Both the position numbers and the translations under genes were made by a program. Shown in pieces: positions 1 to 12,725 of a stretch of 64,000 nt of DNA (position 1 is its first letter; each line of letters opens with the position of its first letter). The notes below the pieces were generated by a model, which searched no databases, was not told where the DNA came from, and saw only the letters and a list, made by a program, of their open reading frames with translations. The stretch is taken from assembly GCA_902729315.2 (NCBI GenBank), contig LR746270.1:5821221-5885220 (forward strand). The letters run 5' to 3'. The DNA is from Spirodela intermedia (lineage: Eukaryota > Streptophyta > Magnoliopsida > Alismatales > Araceae).

Positions 1-1763
1 TTTACCATTTCATAGAGCCTTCCTTGTTAGTTGAAACACTATTACCATCCCTACCACCTTATCTGAGGCTTTGTCCAAAAAGGAACAGAAAAAAGCTATA
101 AATGAGGAGATGAAGGCATTAGAGAAGAACAAAACTTGGGAGTTAGGAAGACTGACATCAAAAAAGAGAGACCCATGGGGTAACTAGTGAAGTACTAAGT
201 AGGTAGATCTATAAAAAGATAAAAGGTTAGGTTGGCTGCCATAGGCTATATTTAAACCTATAGGGTTAATTTTTAGAAACTTTTGTTCCAGTTGCAAAGA
301 TGAATATTGTCAGAATGCTGTTATCATTGACAGTTAATAATGACAGAGAACTGCAGTAATTTGATGTTAAGAATGTATTTTTACATGGTAAACTAGAGAA
401 ATAAATTTATAAGAAAGTCCTACTAAGGTATGGAAAGAATTTGGCTATCCATACAGGGTGAAAATTGAAAAAAACCTTATATGGACTTAAGCAATCACCT
501 CCAACATGGTTTGATTAATTTACAAGAGTTATGATTTTTATGGGATACAAACAAAACCAAGAAAATCACACACTGTTCCTTAAACACTCATCCTCATGGG
601 GATTCACAACACTCTTGATATATCTTGATGACATAATCGTGAATGGAAATAAAGATGAAGAAAGAGATTATTGGTAATGGCTGCGTTTGAGATTAAACAT
701 CAGGGAGACTGAAAATTTTTCTTAGGATTGAAATAGCTCAATCTAGGTAGGACATTTTGAAATATCTCCCAAAAGAAGTATGTTATAGATCTTAGAGAAA
801 CAACCAAGACATATAAATCATAATAGGAAGACTAATAGGAAAGGTAGAGGAGGATGCTGTGATAGATAGGGAAATGTATCAATGCCTAATAGGAAGACTA
901 ATTTATTAGTCTCATACACAGCCAGATATAACATGCACAGTGACTATTTGCCAGTTCATGCACAGTCCAAAGGAAACCCATCTGCAGGCAGCTCACTGAA
1001 TGCAGTAGGATCTCTAAGAGACACCAGAAAATGATTTTCAGTTCAGGAGAAACAGAGGGTTAGTACTTGAGGCATACAAAAATACAGATTATGTAAGGTC
1101 AGTGGTTGATAAGAGATAACCTCTGGGTGTTGCACTTTTCTTAATAGAAAGATCATGACATTAAGTAAGAAATAGAATGCGGTAGCATGGTCTTGTGCAG
1201 AGGCTGAATTCTGAGTAATGGCTCAAGGTCTATGTGAACTATATTGGGTGAAGATTGTCAAATAAGACTTGAAAATTAAGTGGGATGGCCCGATGAGGCT
1301 CTTGTGATAAAAAGCCTGAAATTATCATAGCTAACAGCACAATACAACACAATTGAACAAACACAAAGAGATTGACAAACACTTCACAAGGCGAAGTTGG
1401 AGAGCGGATTGCTTTGTACACCTTATGTGTCTACACACAACCAAGTTACAGATGTGCTTAATAAGCGATTAAGTTCAGAATATTGTATCCGAGCAGAGAA
1501 TAGAAGATGCCTGTTCACCAGCTTGAGGGGGAGTGTGGGAAAAAAAGTGTAATTAAGAGTTAATTTCTGTTGGTTAGTTTCCTAGGTTGGTTGGGTTGTA
1601 AGTCAGTTTCCTAGTTTGGTTTCAGTCTCCCGTAAAGCGTGGGACTTAACCTAGGTAGTCTTCCCTTTATTTGGGACGGGGAATTGTATATAACTAGCAG
1701 TTGTTCTATGAATTGACAAGACACAAATTTTCCCAACTCTTTATCTTCATTTGGTTTGCAACA
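1..1763 (+). mobile_element. Decayed Ty1/Copia retrotransposon, 3' half
   Basis: Broken fragments of a Copia polyprotein read rightward through many stops and frameshifts. Seen: FDVKNVFLHGKLE near 361-400 (reverse transcriptase), LLIYLDDIIV near 617-646 (RT catalytic YxDD type), CQFMHSPKETHLQAAH near 950-997, and VAWSCAEAEF near 1180-1210 (RNase H). A polypurine tract (ttgaggggga, about 1523-1532) is followed by an LTR. The 5' half lies outside the window. No intact ORF remains, so the copy is dead. Family assignment rests on motif order RT then RNase H then LTR, as in Copia. Confidence 0.88.
1534..1763 (+). repeat. 3' LTR of the Copia element
   Basis: The LTR begins with TGTGGGAA immediately after the polypurine tract and probably ends at CAACA near 1763. 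It carries a TATA-like gtatataac near 1687-1695. The right boundary is inferred from the TG...CA rule only, because the 5' LTR is not in the window for comparison. Confidence 0.65.
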
Positions 1764-2734
1764 TTCGGAGTCTAGCGGCCACCCCGATTATGTTTTCTTC
1801 TTAAAAACGTTAGGCATAAATGGTCTGGATACATTATGCTTCCCATAAATGGAATTGGACAGATGCAACACATCATTAACACCGACACAGGAAGGAGAAC
1901 TGCAGAACTAACCCTCCACCTACCAATTCCAAGCACCAGTAACATTGGCTACTGTGATCACAACACAATATTCAGTAAAACTTTGAAATAAGCAGACCCA
2001 CAAGAACGGCTATCAACTGTTACTGTTATATATGATCCAACTGTCCCTGGTCGTCTTCTATCCGTATATATATAGGCATATTTGTAACATAGTCACATAG
2101 TCATAAAATCTCTGACAACATGATCATAAAATCATAAAATCTCTGTCCTGGCCCAATATATCTGTAACATAATCACAAATGCAACCGTTCTCCATGATCA
2201 TCTCTGACAACCTCATCAACAACGGTACTACATCCTCAAGAATCTCGTATCAAACGTTTCTTCCATTACTAAATCATCTAAGAATTAAATGAAAAATGGG
2301 ACAAATAGGAGAGTCAATATCAATTTTAGCATATCCTGGCCTCAAGTTTTCAATCTTAAATAGTCTCTTCACAATTTTCATGCCACAGGTCTTCCATATT
2401 TCAACAAAGTGAACCTCAGCCATTCTTCACAGTTATACCCTTATGTCCAACCTCAATGGGGCAACAATATCCTACTACAGCCCTTCTGAATATCAATCCA
2501 AGCAGTGAATAAATTCAAACAAACTTGAAATGTTCCCGTGATGAGTCAAAAATGGATATAAGGTACCTAAAAATTCCAAGCATGTATCTTGAAACTATAG
2601 AAACAATTAATTAGAGAATTGTACAAAAAGTAATGACTCGTGTTGAAATTATAACCACAAAGTTCTGCTGAAACTAAAAAAAGGAGCACCAGTCCACTGA
2701 AATAAAATATATAGGTAAACTATGGAGAACATAC
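1764..2734. other. Non-coding stretch between LTR and SET gene exon 8
   Basis: AT-rich DNA without a recognisable exon. It begins the intron that follows exon 8 of the minus-strand SET gene. I searched the minus strand for the expected next SET-family exon (after the NH motif) and did not find it. Confidence 0.6.
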
Positions 2735-5700
2735 CATGATTGCAGAAATCAATCCCAGGAATAAGACCTTCGACCCAAACAGTCTCACCATCTAATGAAC
2801 TAGATTCTTCGGCACATCTTTCCTTTTCCATTGTAAGCATTGCCTAAAATTAAAAAACTTTCTGTCTCAACATATTTGAACACTCGATTTTTTGGTTGAA
2901 TATATGTAGAAAGTAGGAAAACGGCTTTATTATATGATAGGCAAAAGTAGTACCTTCATTAAGCAAAAACCAACGGAATGGTTCAATAAACAACAATCTG
3001 AAATATTTACCTCAGTTCTCTCATCCTTCTCAAGAGGGAAAGCTTCACCAACTATTTGAGATGAAGAAATCTTAAGATTGCTTCCATCACAAGCTGAAGT
3101 AGCATCCCCAACAGGTGAAGGAAATACATAAGAATGTGGAAATGGAATATTTAAAGCTCGGGTCCAGAAGACAGAGTTTGCCCTGTCATAGTAAAATTGA
3201 AAAATACTAGTTAAATTCCTTTCATGAGGGTTATATTTTGAAACTATGCTGCTCAAGTTAATAATATATATAAAAAAATGAGCCTTTTCCAGAAGATTCC
3301 GAAAGTGAATTCCAATAGTGAAAGCAACAAAGGAAATTGGAATAGAATTCACTTTAAGAGGATTTTTTTAAACAATAAAAACGCAGGGTTTATTACGATC
3401 ATACATTGCTGTCCATATATGGGCTTTGAAAGTCTGGCAGAGACTTTCAGTGTAAGACTGGGCCTGACTCAGGCATATCTGGAAAAGACCAAGCCATAAA
3501 ACTCCTTCAAGTCCATCTAAGGTTATGCTGACTACCCCAATTAAAGAAACAAAAAGAAAGATAACCTTTGTTCAATGACTGCATTCTAAGAAAATTCTAT
3601 GACAATAAGTTTTACATAAGAAACTTTCATTTGTGAAGTTTATGACAAAAACCCCCAGTTTCAATTAAGACGAGTGTCAACTACATCATAGCACGTAGTC
3701 TCTCTCTGGTTCAAGATGGACCTCAAAATAATATAATGTCTTATATAAATGGGTCAAATACTCTTTAACCGTGTAGATCTTGAACTAGCACTTATTTTGT
3801 CAGTATCAAAGAATACAGAAAAAAAGGGCACTTTTGCAACACATAATTCCCCCCCATTTTCAGGAGACGTGGTCATGTCACACTTGTGGAAGAAAGAGTT
3901 GGAAGTGCCTCCCATCCTCCATAGGCTGACAGCCGATCCAACCTAGTAGTAACTGATCCACCAAAAGCAACTAAAATATTCCATAGTGAATCGGCTGATA
4001 ATTCAGCCCATTCTCTTTGGAAAATACTTTAAATATGGACATCTGTCTTCACGGATTGTCAATGACCCAAATCTGACAATGCATAAAAATTGTTGATCAG
4101 CTTGCCCACTGACTTTTTCCAGCTTACAACTCCATTTGGTGTGCTTGGATTAAATTTGGAATCTATTTTTACCAAAAAAACTTGCAGATATTATGTCTGA
4201 GGCTAGACCCTGTTGACACTCCATGTCTTATTCTAATTATAAATTGATGATAGAGATATTATATTGACTCACCTGGCTTTACATGGTCGGAATTGTTTAA
4301 TCTCAACTAAATTCTTTCATATTAGGTATGCTACATGAGTTATAAAGATAATGAGACAACTATCCATAAAAATGCTACTCCAAATGTATGAACACGGCAC
4401 AACTTTTGGTTCTTTTAAGTACTCATATATATTGCTAGATGTAAGGCTATATTAATCACTTCGATATAGTCCAGAAGCAATCATTACTCTTTTTTTTTGT
4501 CGCTATTTTTCTAGATGAAAGGTGCAGTATGTGATTTCAAAGTTATAATTACATGCTCTGTGAATAAATTTGTAAACATTCCCTTCTGGCCTGGATCCTG
4601 AAATCGTGACTATGACAAGATAAATTCTAACCATTTAAAAAGTATGGTCCCAACTTTGCATTAAACAATATTTGAGAAGGGACTCACCAGAGGAAATCTT
4701 CAAACTGTACCTCTCTCCCACTGGAAAATAACAAAGTAGAAAAAACATTAGTGTTTAAGAAGAGCATTCAAGCAAGAAGAATGAGAATCCTTCAGTAATA
4801 AAATTCTTAAATATAGTATGTAACATAAACATATTGCTTGAGCCTTGACTGACAAACACAATGGGTTTAAAATGAAATGGTTCAAGAAGATAATAGAGAA
4901 TTTCAATGAAAATCTTCGTCCATTTACAAGTCGAATGCAAAACCAGATAGTCATTTTATTGAAATTAATAAAAGAAGGCCCGTGTGAAATGATTATGCCA
5001 ATGTGGTTGGCAATGTCACCTCTGCACAGGTTGAGAAGATAATACAGCTGTGACATATGACAGTTAAAAACTTGATTGTGAGTGCAAACTGATTTGCAGA
5101 GATTGGCAAGAATCATGCTAAATCAGTTCTATGTAAAATCCTCCGTCAAACAAAAATTATTTAGATTGTTGACAGAAAGGTGATCCGTTCATCCGGAAAA
5201 TGATACATCAGATTTAGAAAACTTACATGTAGCACCACTTACTCTATAAGAATTGAACAAAAACCTGAATTTTTTTATTTATACTGCAATGGGCACTTGT
5301 TTTTTGCACTACCATACTACAGCTTAGACCTTACAGATTTCTGCCTTATTGCAGAAGCTCTAATTGAAAAACAACTTCTGATTTTGCTCATTCCAGAAGA
5401 CAAATCTTGAGCACAAAAAATACTATAACTCTGTTGATACCATAAAATATACAAATCCACAGTCTCAGTGTCACTACAGGTTAAATTATACATTGTAAGC
5501 ATCCTTTTTCCAGGAAGAGCCCTCTCTCCCTGGTGGTCCTAGACACCTCTTTAGGAGATGGGCTGATGAGCTCATACATAATCTTCAAAATCACAGCTAA
5601 TGTATGTTATCAAACATGTAGCCCGGGAAACAAAACCTAACTAATATATTTGATCCAACTCAAAAGGTTTTAAATAACACAACTAATATCTTAAACGATC

Positions 5701-8014
5701 TATAAGTGCAAATTTGAATTGCTCGCCTTTGAAGACTCCAACCATCGGGTTGTATGAACCACATCAAATCTCATCATGAAGAGAGCACATATCAGCTGAA
5801 AAAAAAAATCAATAACGATACCAATGATTCCAACTAGTAGACTGACTACTTTATCACTACCTAGGAAGCAATACATGCATACACTCTTTTCAGCACAATA
5901 AATCAAGAGATCAGGACTTCGAGTTGTTAAACCAGGCTGGTGTCAGAGCTGTACAGCCATAAACATATGAATGATAAATTCGACTTAGTTAATCAAACAA
6001 GTTTCATCAGAAGCTCTTCAGACATCTCCGCCATCTTCCCAAGTCACGAAAATTCCACTGCTGTTTTATTTTTTCCTTTATCTGAACTACAGTGGCACCC
6101 ATAAGAAATGGTGTCAAGATGGGGATGGATCGTGAGATTTTTTATCTTCTTAATGTGAATGGTAGAGAATCAATCATGTGATAAGACAAAAAATCATTTC
6201 GTCTCAATTTCACAAAACCATATGACATAGATGATTGACTACAAAATATGGCCTACCGAATGACAAAATTGAGCTGTCCCCTAATTTTACAGACCAGTGA
6301 TGGATGTTAGAGATAATCTAACTTGAGCTCATACCTTTCCGTCATTGTAACAAAATTAATTAATCAGTAACAAGTGATTAATTATATCATAACAAAGATA
6401 ATAAATATATCATTAAATATGAATGGAAATAGCTCCATGTGACTTCAGTGAGGGAAAAGCAATAACTCATATCCTACACTCATACAAAAGGTGTTTGATC
6501 ATTGAATGCAAGAAAGCATAAGATGTAAATTAACGATGAATAAACCAGTAGATAATGCCACTAAATGCACATCTTTGATCAGCTCTGTCACGAATACCAA
6601 AGCTCAACTCCGAAAGTGTTGTTTCAGGCACGCCCACAATCCATCATAAATTCTTCGAGTCTGAAAATAGCATCACATCAAAGAAAAAATTTATTCCATA
6701 TACCTTTCCGCTTTACCCTCAAGTTGCAGAATCTCCTCGACCAGACTTTTCACTTTATCATCAAAAAGTGTCTGCAGCCTTTTTTTCTGCATAGATACAC
6801 CTATTCATTTGAGCAGGCGAGATACGTTTACTGTTCCCAGATATATATTCCTCGAAAAATAGAAATAAAAACATAGATAAATAAATGAGGCAAAAATCGA
6901 TTTCGTTACCACCTACGTCAATGCATGATAACTCGCCATAGTAAAAGAAAAAAAAAATTACATTCATTATAGAATTGGAGCCCAATGGTAGAGCAGTCAA
7001 GGAACAGTACCTGCAAGAGTGTGGCTTGATACAATGAAGTTCCCTTCAATTCAGAAAGTTCATCCCCAGAGAACCAAAGGGGACTACTGAAAGTACTTGG
7101 CAGCATGTCAAGATACCTGACCCAGAATTTAGGAATTATGACAATGATCCTTAAAAAGATATGTAGAGCTTCAAATTGCTCAAGTTATCAACAAAGCAAT
7201 AATGATTGACCCCTCCCCTCTGCTGTTTTAGAAACACGCCAACCAACATGAATCCACTACGGAACACAATTTCTACCGAGAAGTAATGCTGACCCTCCTA
7301 CGCCGAAACTAAATTGATAATATGTATCATAAAGTAGTTCAACGTAGGGTTTTGGCAATAAAGGCATACAGCAGGACTTGATGCACTGGAAACCAGTGAC
7401 AGAAGCGATGGAAAAGATACAATCATTCATCAGCAAATCGCAAACCGTCGGTTGCTTGGAAAACGGTGCAGTACTTACGGCTTCCATGGGGAGTTGCGTC
7501 GCAGGCGCTCGACAGTGAGAAAGAGAACCATCAGGAAGCGGTCATCTACATGCCCTTCTTTAAACATTTCGGCGCACCGTGGACCCAACGAACCATCTTG
7601 CAGCACCCTCATGGGAGTTATGGCCAGGTTGAGAGGTATCACCATGAGAACACCTGCGAATTACTCGCACGTCGAACTCCCATTATTGATCTCTAGCGAA
7701 AAGGGAGGGAAACCATGTCAAATGGTCGTTTATTGCAAGTTTTGTACCATTCCCATCGGACACGCTTCCGGCAGCGGGTGAGGAGAAGATGCCATATCCC
7801 TTGGATGGGCCGCAATACTTGATCGAACACCCCTGTAACTGCCCGCCATTTACCTAGCGAAATGGCAATCCAACGACATAAACGGATGTACGAGCGCAAT
7901 CCAGAGAACACCCGCAACAGTACAAAGAGAACGAGAGAGAGAAAGATGGGGAAGCACCTGAAGCCATTGCAGAAACCTGTCGAGTTTGGCATCTTCTTCC
8001 GCAACGATGGCCAT
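2735..8014 (-). CDS. SET-domain lysine methyltransferase (Rubisco LSMT/SETD-like), partial
   Basis: Eight exons, read right to left: 8014-7958, 7853-7748, 7653-7479, 7116-7011, 6786-6704, 4720-4688, 3182-3011, 2843-2735. All joins keep phase and have GT-AG borders, giving about 280 residues. The start is MAIVAEEDAKLDRFLQWLQ. Diagnostic stretches are GCSIKYC..KGYGIF, GVLMVIPLNLAITPMRVLQD, VDDRFLMVLFLTVERLR, YLDMLPSTFSSPLWF, FEDFLWANSVFWTRAL and GLIPGIDFCNH, the last being the conserved NH motif of the SET core. This is the split SET fold of the plant Rubisco-LSMT/SETD family, which uses S-adenosylmethionine to methylate lysines; the substrate of this member is unknown. The rest of SET and the Rubisco-substrate-binding domain should follow exon 8 but are not in the window. 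A Copia LTR lies about 1 kb downstream, so the gene either carries it in an intron or is truncated. Confidence 0.87.
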
Positions 8015-8401
8015 GCCGAGCTGGGAACCACACTACTCCTGACCTTGGACTCCAGTACAGCAAAGGAGTCGGGTATGGACTATCAGGCTGACTCTGTATA
8101 AATAATGATTGGGGTATTACAAATTTCAAAACTTTAAAAACGCCTTCCCCTGCTAACAACTCAATACTCCCACCATTTCTCTCGTTATGTATGAGTTTCG
8201 AGCCAGTTTCCTCCTTCCCTCCCTGGAAAAAGCGCCCAGCTTTTCATACTAAAAGAATACATAACGCCACGCCGCCAATTTTCCAGTCTAAACCAACGGG
8301 GAAAATGACTTTTTTCTGCGTTGGCCCGAGGAAAGGGTTGATCTCACCTCCGAATCAATGAAACTAAGCTAATCACTCACTCATACCTCTGTCTCATTGC
8401 G

Positions 8402-8426
8402 CTCTCTCTCTCTCTCTCTCTCTCTC
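8402..8426. repeat. (CT)n microsatellite
   Basis: About 12 perfect CT units, roughly 390 bp upstream of the SET gene start codon, so probably within its promoter or leader on the minus strand (GA there). Confidence 0.9.
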
Positions 8427-10561
8427 ATTCATTGATTCCGTCTCTAGTGACCCTCATGATAGTTTTGTTGTATTATTGAGCTAGTCACTCACTAGATTAG
8501 AACTACGATATCTATAGATCAAAAAATATCACATTAATTGACTTCAAACACTAATGATGGTATCTTATAAACATTGACATGTTAACCCCAATGAGGCCAC
8601 TCGTTGGGAATTGTTGAAGCTTTAAGCTCACAATTTAGACATCTTCATTAGATTCTATTTGCTTTAATTACTAAATATATCATCTTTAATGGGTGAACTT
8701 GTTGTTTAAATATATATAAACTCAAGAAAAATAAATGTACATCCAAAATCAAGATCTAAACTTTGACAAAAGCTTATGGTCACCATAGACACTTAAATCT
8801 TTATGTATTTCATGATTTTACAGTTCTCACAGCCATAGGAAGCCATGTTCTTATTATATGGGAACTTGTTGATTGGCAATCTTTATTGATCTGATTACTA
8901 TTTTGAGAGGGCCAAGTCCAACTGCTGAGAGCCAGAAATTACCCTTCTTTTTAATTCCCAAGAGTAATTCTCAAGTATCAAAACATGCTTAACTACCTAT
9001 CAAACCTCACCCCTAGACTTGGCAGAGGTCATTAGGCACAAAGAGTTCTCCAAACATAACTCAACAGTGGTAAGCAAACCTACTCAGCCCAATAATTGAT
9101 TCTTGGCAGGACCTGCACCACTGAAGTTCCCAAAGCACAGCCAAAAATGAAAGCTTGATATTTCCAATTCTAGTATTTCCAATTAAAACTTCAATTTTGA
9201 TTTGTGATTTCTATTCACAATAGGGTATTAGAGAAAAACTTTAAATGTTCTAAATATATCCTTCAACGTTTACCAAGGTAAATTATTTTGAATGACATGA
9301 CAATGACCCATTCTCAAATTGGAGAATCACACCATTGAATAAGATCATTGATATCTCCAATAATTCCAGTACATTACCTACATCAAAGTTGTGCATGTCA
9401 TCCAGAAGTAAGTTCATCATTTTTTTCAAGGTGAATACTAGACTTCCCCTTCAAACTTGCTTCATAAATAGTTCACTACATACTAGACTTAAACATCTTT
9501 TATAAAATAAGAAAATATGGGGGCAATACTTTTTCTACACATAATTTTGAAACACATCTTTGAAAATAAGTAAATATAAGTTTTTTGCGGTAAAAGCCCA
9601 CATTAATTCTAGGTACCTCTAGTAGTGACATTGACTTCGGTTTGGCCTTCTGGTTCAATATGGCATGTAATATTGAATATCACACAATTTTTCAATGGAT
9701 ATCTGGGTTCATTATTCTACTTGATATAAATTAATATTAGAGACCCAATGGTATTAATGATAATTGGTGAGGCAGATAGAATAAACTAACATATCTTTCA
9801 TAATGCTAAGAACACAAATTATAAAAGTTAATAGCATAGAGGGAAAGGCCATGGTTGGTTAGATTGTAGGATAGCTTTGCATGTTTTATTTTACAAGCAC
9901 TATATCAACTCTATTGGAAGGTCATCATGTTTTCACTTGTTCCATGAGTGTTTTATGATCTTCTACATTGTATCATGCCATTCAATGCACCCAAATGATG
10001 ATGTATTATGAAAAAAAAAAAAAACTCATCTTAATAAACCTTATAATTCTCCATGTAATTCCCTTGGAAATTTGTAAAGTATGGAGAGATCTTCGAACTC
10101 AATTTTTTTAATTCATTCCTTTGTACTACAATGATGCAATCCACCCATTAGAATTAAGACCAAAAACTCACACTTTCTTGATATCATCCACCAAATAGAT
10201 ATCACCTTAGATACAATCAAGAAATTATCCAACTAGTTCTTTCAAGAGAAGACATGTGTAACTTATTGATGCATCCTAAATTATACTTCAGATTATGGTC
10301 TACAGCCTTCCATTTCTGGGAGGGAAAGGAATTACCTTCTCCATTAGATACTTGAGGCTTTGGAAATAAATCTAGATTTAGATTTTCTATTTTTATATAG
10401 AAGATTCATTTTTTATAACCATAATGGTTGCATAAATATAAATATCTGACACTAGATTTATCATGAATTTTTTACCACAAAATTCTTTAAGTTTGTTGAT
10501 TTGCATCAGTTTAGCACAAAATTATTTTCCCACAAGCAGTATATGTCAAGATGAATGCTTC

Positions 10562-10711
10562 TCAATGACACAAGTTCTATCCAACTGGACAGAACTAATT
10601 TGCCTCCCAATCTAAGCATATTCAATGACACAAGTTCTAGGCTTGATTTTTAAGTCAATGACTCTTTCAATGGGAAAAAGAGCATCATGAATCAATTCGC
10701 CTCCCAATCTA
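10562..10711. repeat. Short interleaved direct repeats
   Basis: The 18-mer tcaatgacacaagttcta occurs at 10562-10579 and 10622-10639, and gcctcccaatcta occurs at 10602-10614 and 10699-10711. The pairs interleave, suggesting an old tandem duplication with later divergence. Confidence 0.7.
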
Positions 10712-11853
10712 GTATGTTTTTATAAGAATTCCCTTCCAATCCATTCTCAATGCAAATCCTGGACATTGTGTAAACCCACCTATACACGAATTCACATCTG
10801 TCGGGGACTCAACATTAGACACTATGCGTTAGCCTGCTGTCTTTGGGTTCATGATTTTGGGAAAGGCAGATCTGCACCTGTTACATACCTGTAGTAACAT
10901 CTATCTAATTCAATTAACCTTTACAATGTAAATAAACAAAATAGCATTCACAAAAATTGAAGGCGAAATATTTCCTCTGGGTTTGATGGTGAGGACATTG
11001 AAAAAAAAGAAGGTAAATAATTTTTAATAGCATGTCAATCCCATGAATTCTTCTCCATGGACATGAAATGTTTCATGCAAGTGGGTTAGCTCATTAATGC
11101 CAATTTTTTATCTTTCCCACTGTCTTCTTTTGTGTTTTTTTAAGCTCACAATGGTAACACAATATTGCCCATCTTGTTAGCTAACAAGCTTTTTTATCGT
11201 GTTTACCTCATGTCACTGTGCTTAAACCATTAAAACATGAAATTGTTTCCTTATTTTATGATCTTGATAGCTAGTTTTGAGGATTTAAGATGTACATTTG
11301 TATGATTTCAAGGTACAAAAGCACTAAAATTGCCCAAGATAACACCTCGAAATTGTTATTAATCATTAAATCATTATGCGACAACTGCTACCAACAGAGA
11401 AACCTCAAATAAACCATTAGAAATCTTATTGGATGCCATTATTGGCATAACATTTTCTTTAAAAGCTAATGCTTTATCGCAACCTAATATCAGTAAAGTT
11501 GTACCAATTTCAGAAATCATCAGGCCTAAGAAACATTTCATTTTTAATTTAACTCCAAGGAGGTAGCTCCTACCTTGGGAGTTATAGACAAAGACGGTAA
11601 TAATGTCCATGAAAACGTGGCTGGAAATATTTTTTTATCACAATAAAGACATAATCTCTTATCCTCTCTATCTTCTCTATCCTTGCATTGAACTTATCAC
11701 AGTTTCTTAACAAGATAATTAGAAGATCTTATTTCCCTGATCACTTTTGAAGGAAGTTCGTTTTTCTTACCCTACATTTTTATCATGCATTGTTGGGTGC
11801 ACCACAAACATCTTGATATTTATTCCGTTCAACGCCCCGTTAAATTTACTCTT

Positions 11854-12063
11854 AAAGTTTAAAGCCGCGTCAACCGAATCACGCCGGCTCTCTCTCGCAC
11901 TCTCGACTCTCTCTGTGCATCTCACTAGCTTCGTAGGGATCCCGCTCGTAGCCCATCCCAAGGCTCTCAAAGTTTATAACCACGTCAACCGGACAAGCTG
12001 GGTCTCTCTCTCTCTCTCTGTCTGCTTCATAGGGATCCCACTCGTAGCCCATCCCAAGGCTCC
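11854..12063. repeat. Tandem duplication upstream of the LysM gene
   Basis: Two copies in direct orientation: unit 1 at 11854-11968 and unit 2 at 11969 to about 12063. Both begin aaagttt, carry an ..accgcgtcaacc/..accacgtcaacc block, a CT-rich middle, and end with agggatccc(g/a)ctcgtagcc then catcccaaggctc. The length difference lies mainly in the CT-rich middle. Confidence 0.85.
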
Positions 12064-12358
12064 CGGACCTGGGCCGGGCCTGCCGAACCCCCTTCATATT
12101 GGAAGGATGTGGATATTCGGCCTCTCTTACGTGAGGAGATTAATTACATCATGATGACGAAAGCCATGGCGTCCTCATCACCATGCACGTCTCCGCATCA
12201 GTCCCTCCTCACCACGAAAAATGGCCGTCAACCGCTATACACCCACGATCTCCGAACGGTCCCTATATGGAAGGGAGCCTCAGAGCTCGGCTTCACCACC
12301 AACCCAACTTCCACCTACCATTCTCCCCAGCCATCTTCTTCTTCTGCCGCAACCCACC

Positions 12359-12664
12359 ATGGGGAAAACCGAGCCGACGAGGAGGTCTCCGACCGGCGTC
12401 TTCTGCTGCTGCGCGCCGCTGCTGGTGCTGCTGTTGCCGCTGGGCCTCGTGCCTCTCCGCTCGCTCGCGGCGGAGCAGCGCGGCGCGTTCGCGCAGCGGC
12501 CGTGCGAGGAGGTGTACGTGGTCGGCGAGGGGGAGACCCTGCACACCATCAGCGCCAGGTGCGGCGACCCCTTTATCGTCGAGCGCAATCCCCACATCCA
12601 CGACCCTGACGACGTCTTCCCCGGGCTCGTCATCGAGATCACTCCCTTCCGGCCTGGCCCGTAA
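12359..12664 (+). CDS. Small secreted LysM-domain protein
   Basis: Single exon, 101 residues from ATG 12359 (context cacc-ATG-G), stop TAA 12662-12664. The N terminus is a short charged stretch followed by a strongly hydrophobic run (CCCAPLLVLLLPLGLVPL, about residues 16-33), read as a signal peptide or anchor. A single LysM domain follows at about residues 50-95, with YVVGEGETLHTISARCGDP and NPHIHDPDDVFPGLVIEI. Small plant proteins of this layout are annotated as peptidoglycan-binding LysM proteins; their ligand and role are not established, and there is no kinase domain as in CERK1-type receptors. An in-frame upstream ATG at 12221 would add 46 residues; it is rejected here because the downstream ATG sits directly before the signal peptide and has better context. 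A GT/GA repeat follows the stop. Confidence 0.85.
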   Translation: MGKTEPTRRSPTGVFCCCAPLLVLLLPLGLVPLRSLAAEQRGAFAQRPCEEVYVVGEGETLHTISARCGDPFIVERNPHIHDPDDVFPGLVIEITPFRPGP

Positions 12665-12692
12665 AGAGTTCGAATGAATTGTTTATTGTAGA

Positions 12693-12725
<33 letters not shown>

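Larger units (their letters stand above)
8015..11853. other. AT-rich intergenic region, no gene recognised
   Basis: I see no supportable coding exon. It contains a (CT)n run at 8402-8426, many AT-rich low-complexity stretches, and scattered local duplications. It may be decayed transposon sequence, but no protein motif can be read. Confidence 0.6.

Noticed and set aside
3424-3450. Short inverted repeat (tgaaagtct..agactttca) as a possible hairpin gene
   Set aside because: Stem of about nine pairs inside an intron; too short for a miRNA precursor.
5700-5906. Open frame in a SET-gene intron considered as an exon
   Set aside because: Joining it breaks the continuous match to the family across exons 5-6-7, whose phases agree without it.
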